Shown piece by piece: positions 60,018 to 64,000 of a stretch of 64,000 bases of DNA. Within the stretch, counting starts at the first letter, position 1; each line of letters starts with the position of its first letter. The position numbers and the translations under genes are program-made. The notes under the pieces were generated by a model. It did not search any database and was not told where the DNA came from. It saw only the letters and a list, made by a program, of their open reading frames with translations. The DNA is from Miltoncostaea marina (GTDB lineage: Bacteria > Actinomycetota > Thermoleophilia > Miltoncostaeales > Miltoncostaeaceae): contig NZ_CP064655.1 in the NCBI RefSeq assembly GCF_018141525.1, forward strand, positions 2,884,501-2,948,500. The letters run 5' to 3'.

Positions 60018-60332
60018 GTGGACGTCTGGAAGTCGAGCGATCTGAGCGTGCGCCCGGGTCATCCCGAGGTGCTCCACTCCTCGCCCAAGGGGCGGGCGAT
60101 CGCGATACGACTCGACGCCGGCACCGGCCTCGGCGACCACGAGGTGCACGAGGACGCGTGGCTCACCGTGGCCCAGGGACGCGTGACGGTCAGCGCCGAC
60201 GGCGGCCGCGATGAGGTCCCCGCCGGCGGGCTGGTCGCCTTCGACCCCCGCGAGCGCCACCAGGTCACCGCCGTGGAGGACTCCCTGCTCCTGCTGCTGC
60301 TCACGCCATGGCCGGCGCCGGATCGGCGATGA
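60018..60332 (+). CDS. Cupin-domain protein
   Basis: 104 residues from GTG 60018, with GAGCAGGAGGACC upstream; an in-frame upstream start is possible. Conserved cupin motif 1 GLGDHEVHEDAWLTVAQGRV (His, His, Glu-type ligands) and motif 2 PAGGLVAFDPRERHQVTAVE. One beta-barrel, so a single cupin. A metal-dependent dioxygenase or sugar-binding role cannot be told. ATGA overlap with the STAS gene. Confidence 0.85.
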   Translation: MDVWKSSDLSVRPGHPEVLHSSPKGRAIAIRLDAGTGLGDHEVHEDAWLTVAQGRVTVSADGGRDEVPAGGLVAFDPRERHQVTAVEDSLLLLLLTPWPAPDRR

Positions 60333-60652
60333 GGGGCGTGGACGAGATCGTCGCCCAGGAGCACGACGGACGCACCCGCCTGATCGTGCGCGGCGACCTC
60401 GACCTCGCGACCCGCGACGACTTCATCCGCGAGCTCTCCCGCGCCCTGGAGCGCGGCCGCGTGGAGATCGACCTGCGCGAGCTCGAGTACATCGACTCGG
60501 TCGGGCTGTCGACGCTCATCGAGGCCGACCGCATGGCCACCGCCGCCCCCGAGGGGGAGCGCGCGCGGATCCTCGTGGCGCCCGAGGGCGCCGTGCGGCG
60601 CATGGTCGAGCTGACCCTCCTGCACCTGACCCTGGACGTCCGCCACGGCTAG
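60329..60652 (+). CDS. STAS-domain anti-anti-sigma factor
   Basis: 107 residues from ATG 60329 (overlap with the cupin stop); an ATG at 60308 is in frame. VRGDLDLATRDDFIRELSRA and IDLRELEYIDSVGLSTLIEA is the STAS core; the Ser in IDSVGLS is the usual phosphorylation site of SpoIIAA/RsbV-type antagonists. It should bind an anti-sigma kinase, releasing the sigma factor. No anti-sigma kinase gene lies in the window, so the switch partner must be elsewhere. Confidence 0.9.
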   Translation: MRGVDEIVAQEHDGRTRLIVRGDLDLATRDDFIRELSRALERGRVEIDLRELEYIDSVGLSTLIEADRMATAAPEGERARILVAPEGAVRRMVELTLLHLTLDVRHG

Positions 60653-60668
60653 GGGCGCGCCGGTCACG

Positions 60669-61511
60669 GTGGTGGTCGCCACCCGGGACCGGCGCGACTC
60701 GCTCGGGCGGGCGCTCGACGAGCTCGCCGCGCTGCCGGAGCGGCCGCCGGTGGTGGTGGTCGACAACGGCTCCGCCGACGGCACGCCCGGGATGGTGGCC
60801 GAGCGCTTCCCCGGCGTCACGCTCGTCGAGCTGGGGCGCAACGCCGGCGCGGCCGCGCGCACGCGCGGCGCCCTGGCGGCGCGCACCCCCTACGTCGCGT
60901 TCAGCGACGACGACTCGTGGTGGGCGCCGGGCGCGCTCGCCCGCGCGGCCGAGGTGCTCGACGCGCACCCCCGCCTGGCGGTCGTCGCCGCGCGCGTGCT
61001 GGTGGGACCGGAGGGGCGCGAGGACCCGGTGTGCGCGGCGATGGCCGCCAGCCCCCTCCCCCGGCGCGGCGGGCCGGGCCCGGCGGTGCTCGGCTTCGTC
61101 GCGTGCGGGGCGGTGGCGCGCCGCGCGGCCTACCTCGGGGTGGGCGGCTTCGAGGAGCGCTTCGGCGTCGGCGGCGAGGAGGAGCTCCTGGCCGCCGACC
61201 TGGCCGCCGCCGGCTGGGGGCTCGCCTACGTGGAGGAGGTCGTCGCCCACCACCACCCCGCGCCGCGCGACGACGACGGCGCCGCCCGGCGCCGGGCCCA
61301 GGCGCGCAACGCGCTGTGGTTCGCGTGGCTGCGCCGCCCCGCCCGCGCCGCCGTGCCGGCGACCGCGCGCGCCCTGCGCGCCGCGCTGACCGACCCCGCG
61401 GCGCGCCGCGGGCTGGCCGACGCGGCGGGCGGCCTGCGGTGGGCGCTCGCCCGCAGGCGCCCGGTCGACCGCCGCGTGGAGCGGTGGCTGGCGGCCCTCG
61501 ACCGCGCGTGA
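60669..61511 (+). CDS. Glycosyltransferase family 2
   Basis: 280 residues, GTG start. TVVVATRDRRDSLGRALDEL, VVVVDNGSADGTPGMVAERF, the metal motif in YVAFSDDDSWWAPGAL and GVGGEEELLAADLAAAGW as acceptor-site acidic pair. Soluble apart from a basic Ala/Arg-rich C-terminus. It is on the opposite strand to the glycan operon. Sugar specificity unknown. Confidence 0.88.
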   Translation: MVVATRDRRDSLGRALDELAALPERPPVVVVDNGSADGTPGMVAERFPGVTLVELGRNAGAAARTRGALAARTPYVAFSDDDSWWAPGALARAAEVLDAHPRLAVVAARVLVGPEGREDPVCAAMAASPLPRRGGPGPAVLGFVACGAVARRAAYLGVGGFEERFGVGGEEELLAADLAAAGWGLAYVEEVVAHHHPAPRDDDGAARRRAQARNALWFAWLRRPARAAVPATARALRAALTDPAARRGLADAAGGLRWALARRRPVDRRVERWLAALDRA

Positions 61512-61525
61512 ACGCCGGGGAGCGC

Positions 61526-61552
61526 GGTTCGGAACGTGCCCCGGGCGGGCAC
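61526..61552 (+). promoter_or_regulatory. Weak SigB-like promoter before the SDR
   Basis: GGTT (61526-61529), 17 bases, GGGCAC (61547-61552), 44 bases before the GTG 61596. Weaker than the others. Confidence 0.3.
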
Positions 61553-61595
61553 TCGGCCCCCAGGGGCGCGCGGCCCCGCGGAGCGAGGGGGTGCG

Positions 61596-62468
61596 GTGGG
61601 ACGGCTTGACGGGCGGGTCGCGATCGTGACGGGCGGCGGCGCCGGCATCGGCGAGGCGGTCGCGCTGAAGCTGGCGTCGGAGGGCGCGCGCGTCGTGGTG
61701 AGCGGCCTCGCCGACGACCCGATCGAGGACGTCGCCGGGACCGCCCGCGGGCTGGGCGGCGACGCGGTCGCCTGCGCCGGCGACCTCGGCGACGACGGGG
61801 TGGCCGACGCCTGCGTGGCGGCCGCGATCTCGCGCTGGGGCCGCCTGGACGTGCTGGTCAACAACGCCGCCACCGAGGCCGACCGCATGTGCCGGGCCGA
61901 CGAGATGCCGGTGTCCGAGCTCGACCGGCTGCTGCGCGCCAACGTCCGCTCGCTGGTGCTGATGACGCGCGCCGCGCTGCCGGAGCTGCGCCGCAGCCGC
62001 GGCGTCGTGCTGTCGGCCGGCAGCACCGCGGGGGTGTCCGGCATCCCGAACATGGCGATCTACGGCGGCACGAAGGGCTTCGCGACCTCGTTCACGCTCG
62101 GCGTGGCCGCCGAGTCGGCGGCGGACGGCGTGCGCGCCGTCGTCGTGGTGCCGGGGCCGACCGACACCGGCCAGACGCGGCCCGAGGCCGGGCCGCACAC
62201 GCCCGAGGCGGCCCAGACGATCGTCGACTCCACGATCGTGGGGCGCCGGGCCACCGTGGAGGAGATCGCGAACGTCTACGCCTTCCTGGCGGGCGACGAG
62301 GCGTCGTTCGTGACGGGCGTGGTGTGGGTGGTGGACGGCGGCGTGGGCATCTCGCGCGGCCTGCCGGGCCGCCGGGGCGACATCCCCGCCCCGCCGCTCA
62401 CGCTGCCGGTGCGCCACTCGCTGGAGGGCTTCGCGCACGACGAGGGCGACAAGCCGGGTCAGTCGTGA
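61596..62468 (+). CDS. Short-chain dehydrogenase/reductase
   Basis: 290 residues, GTG 61596 after GAGCGAGGGG. VAIVTGGGAGIGEAVALKLA (NAD(P)-binding), LVNNAATEADRM, SAGSTAGVSG with Ser, then IYGGTKGFATSF (Y-x3-K) and GVVWVVDGGVGISRG. A 40-residue C-terminal extension is present (LPVRHSLEGFAHDEG). Function unknown. Overlaps the following flavoprotein gene by four bases, suggesting a joint pathway. Confidence 0.9.
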   Translation: MGRLDGRVAIVTGGGAGIGEAVALKLASEGARVVVSGLADDPIEDVAGTARGLGGDAVACAGDLGDDGVADACVAAAISRWGRLDVLVNNAATEADRMCRADEMPVSELDRLLRANVRSLVLMTRAALPELRRSRGVVLSAGSTAGVSGIPNMAIYGGTKGFATSFTLGVAAESAADGVRAVVVVPGPTDTGQTRPEAGPHTPEAAQTIVDSTIVGRRATVEEIANVYAFLAGDEASFVTGVVWVVDGGVGISRGLPGRRGDIPAPPLTLPVRHSLEGFAHDEGDKPGQS

Positions 62469-63811
62469 GCGGCGGCGCCTACGACGCGATCGTGATCGGC
62501 TCCGGATCGGGGGGCCGCTCGGTCGCCGGGCGCCTGGGCGACGCCGGCATGCGGGTCGCGATGGTGGAGGCCCGCCTCGTGGGCGGCGAGTGCCCCTTCT
62601 GGGCCTGCATGCCGGCGAAGGCGCTGCTGCGGCCCGGCGAGGCCGTCGCCGCCGCGCGCAGGGTGCCCGGCGTGGAGGCGCGCATCGCCGACTGGGACGC
62701 GGTGGCCGGCTGGCGCGACTGGGTGACCGCGGGCCTCGACGACGCGGGCAAGGTGCGCCGCTACGAGGACCAGGGCGTCGAGGTGCTGCGCGGCACCGCG
62801 CGCATCGACGGCCCCGGGCGCGTGGTCGTCGACGGCGAGACGCACGCCACGCGGCGGATCGTCGTGGCCACGGGCAGCGAGCCCGTGGTGCCGCCGGCCG
62901 AGGGCATCGACCGCATCGGCGCGTGGACCAACCGCGAGGCGATGGAGCTGCGGCGCGTCCCCGAGCGCGCGCTGGTGCTGGGCGGCGGGCCGGTCGGCGT
63001 GGAGATCGCCCAGATGCTGGCCCACGGCGGGGCGCGGGTGAGCGTGGTGGAGGCGGACGACCGCCTGCTGGCCGGCGAGGAGCCGGAGGTGAGCGCGCTG
63101 CTGGAGGAGGCGTTCGCCGCCGCGGGCATCGAGCTGCTGCTGGGCCGGCGCGCGGAGCGCTTCGCCCCGGAGGACGGGATGGCCCGCGCCGTCCTCGACG
63201 ACGGCACCGAGCGCGTCGTGGAACGGGTCGTCGTGGCCACCGGGCGCAGGCCGCGCGTCGAGAACATCGGCCTGGAGACGGTGGGCGTGGAGCCCGGCGA
63301 GGCCGGCATCGACGTCGACGACCGCTGCCGCGCGGCCGAGGGCGTCTGGGCGGTCGGCGACTGCACGAGCGCCCCGAGCTTCACCCACGTCGCGTCCTAC
63401 CAGGGGCGCGTCGCGGCGGCCGACATCCTCGGCGAGCCGCTGCGCGCCGACCTGTCGGCCGTGCCCCGCTGCGTGTTCACCGACCCCGAGGTGGCGGCGG
63501 TGGGCCGCACCGCGGCGCAGGCCCGCGAGGCGGGCATCGCGACCGTCGCCGCCGCCGTCGACCTGGCGGACCTCGAGCGCGCCACCACCTACGGCCGCGG
63601 CGTGATCGGCCGGGCCGGGCTGCTGGCCGACGCCCGCGAGGGCGTCGTGGTGGGCGCCCACGCGGTCGGGCCGCTCGCCTCGGAGTGGATCCACATGGCG
63701 GTGCTCGCGGTGCGGGCCCGCATCCCGGTCGACGTCCTGCGGGACGTCGTCGCCCAGTTCCCGACCTTCTCGGAGGCCCTCGTTGCCGCAGCGCGCCGGC
63801 TCGACGTCTGA
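62465..63811 (+). CDS. Pyridine nucleotide-disulphide oxidoreductase (mercuric-reductase/Lpd-like)
   Basis: 448 residues, GTG 62465. FAD motif IVIGSGSGGRSVAGRLGDAG; redox site GGECPFWACMPAKALLRP with C-x4-C; NAD motif ALVLGGGPVGVEIAQMLAHG; second FAD motif GVWAVGDCTSAPSFTHVASY; dimerisation domain RCVFTDPEVAAVGRTAAQAR. The typical C-terminal HxxxE of disulphide reductases is replaced by FPTFSEALVAA, so lipoamide reduction is doubtful. The ECPFWACMP variant occurs in actinobacterial oxidoreductases of unknown substrate, and there is no MerA N-terminal or C-terminal metal site. Confidence 0.9.
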   Translation: MSGGAYDAIVIGSGSGGRSVAGRLGDAGMRVAMVEARLVGGECPFWACMPAKALLRPGEAVAAARRVPGVEARIADWDAVAGWRDWVTAGLDDAGKVRRYEDQGVEVLRGTARIDGPGRVVVDGETHATRRIVVATGSEPVVPPAEGIDRIGAWTNREAMELRRVPERALVLGGGPVGVEIAQMLAHGGARVSVVEADDRLLAGEEPEVSALLEEAFAAAGIELLLGRRAERFAPEDGMARAVLDDGTERVVERVVVATGRRPRVENIGLETVGVEPGEAGIDVDDRCRAAEGVWAVGDCTSAPSFTHVASYQGRVAAADILGEPLRADLSAVPRCVFTDPEVAAVGRTAAQAREAGIATVAAAVDLADLERATTYGRGVIGRAGLLADAREGVVVGAHAVGPLASEWIHMAVLAVRARIPVDVLRDVVAQFPTFSEALVAAARRLDV

Positions 63812-63815
63812 CGGC

Positions 63816-64000
63816 GTGGCGGACGACCGCCGCGTCCTGCGGATCTACCTCGGCGACCACCTCGCCATGATGCGCGCGGGGGCGGCGCTCGTCGGCCGCA
63901 TGCGCGGCGGCGGCCACCACGGCGCCGCGGCGGCGCTGCTCGAGCGGGCGGCGGCCGAGCTCGACGCCGGCCAGGAGGCGGCGACGGTGCTCCTGCGCCA
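63816..64000 (+). CDS. Unidentified helical protein, N-terminal part (cut by window end)
   Basis: GTG 63816 (VADDRRVLRIYLGDHLAMMR) opens a frame that runs off the right edge after 61 codons. The IYLGDHLA start with a following helical ALLERAAAELDAGQEAA resembles a small actinobacterial family of unknown function with a YLxDHLA N-terminus. It follows the flavoprotein by four bases. Confidence 0.6.
   Translation, partial: MADDRRVLRIYLGDHLAMMRAGAALVGRMRGGGHHGAAAALLERAAAELDAGQEAATVLLR

Noticed and set aside
62465-63811. Mercuric reductase of a mer operon
   Set aside because: There is no MerR, MerT/P or MerB nearby, no N-terminal metal domain and no C-terminal cysteine pair.
1-64000. CRISPR array or cas genes
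   Set aside because: No regularly spaced repeats and no Cas-like proteins were seen; the defence content is CBASS, RM and TA.

Overview
The window is very GC-rich chromosome from an actinomycetote. GTG starts, ATGA/GTGA gene overlaps, an NarX-type kinase, SigB-like promoters and a high density of Actinobacteria-type DUF families suggest Thermoleophilia/Solirubrobacterales or a relative; that placement is an inference from style, not from a marker gene.

Region 1 (1-21.1 kb) is an integrated mobile element with a defence cargo. It holds a MobF/TrwC-type relaxase-helicase, a coupled four-gene operon (SSB, orphan OmpR-type winged helix, small sigma-region-4-like protein, ParB-like protein), a double-HTH protein, a complete four-gene type II CBASS operon (CD-NTase, E2-E1 Cap2, JAMM peptidase Cap3, DUF4297-SAVED effector Cap4), a HigBA-like toxin-antitoxin pair with a frameshifted toxin, a type I restriction-modification locus (hsdM, hsdS, hsdR; hsdM is frameshifted) and a stump of a DUF262 restriction gene. 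It ends at the 3' part of a tRNA-Ser gene (21085-21141) with no 5' half, which looks like an attachment-site scar. No integrase and no type IV secretion genes are visible. Just outside the scar sits a lower-GC P-loop ATPase gene (21.2-22.7 kb), probably another acquired defence-type gene.

Region 2 (22.9-41.4 kb) is ordinary chromosome: SRPBCC proteins, two MFS exporters, a two-component system whose regulator has two receiver domains in tandem, an FAD oxidoreductase, a frameshifted TrmO-like gene, an MMPL transporter gene with an internal deletion, an HxlR-SCP2 regulator divergent from a DrrAB-type ABC exporter, DUF4389/DUF2231/DUF1360 membrane proteins, a cupredoxin lipoprotein, a UdgX-type uracil-DNA glycosylase, a zinc alcohol dehydrogenase and an MBL-fold hydrolase.

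Region 3 (41.4-45.7 kb) is a stress-type cluster: an IS481-family insertion sequence placed exactly in the stop codon of a ferritin-like gene, an isochorismatase-family hydrolase, and a DUF3618 / holin-like / coiled-coil membrane operon, with a divergent CDGSH iron-sulfur gene.

Region 4 (45.9-57.9 kb) is one 11-gene minus-strand operon, nearly all genes overlapping by 1-14 bases. It encodes a carbamoyltransferase, a glycosyltransferase-2/HAD-phosphatase fusion, two GT9 (heptosyltransferase-type) and several other glycosyltransferases, GmhA- and HldE-type enzymes, an SDR and a diiron/haem-oxygenase-like enzyme. Sedoheptulose-7-P isomerase, heptose kinase/nucleotidyltransferase and heptose-bisphosphatase functions are all represented, so the operon probably makes nucleotide-activated heptose and builds a carbamoylated heptose glycan. 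An 18-bp perfect inverted repeat lies in its promoter region.

Region 5 (58.0-64 kb) runs on the plus strand: a SigB/SigF-type sigma factor, SDRs, a small CxxCxGxG protein, a cupin, a STAS anti-anti-sigma protein, a GT2 and a mercuric-reductase-like flavoprotein. GTTT-N15-17-GGGTAY elements recur before many genes of regions 3 and 5 and before the sigma gene itself, which suggests a local general-stress regulon.
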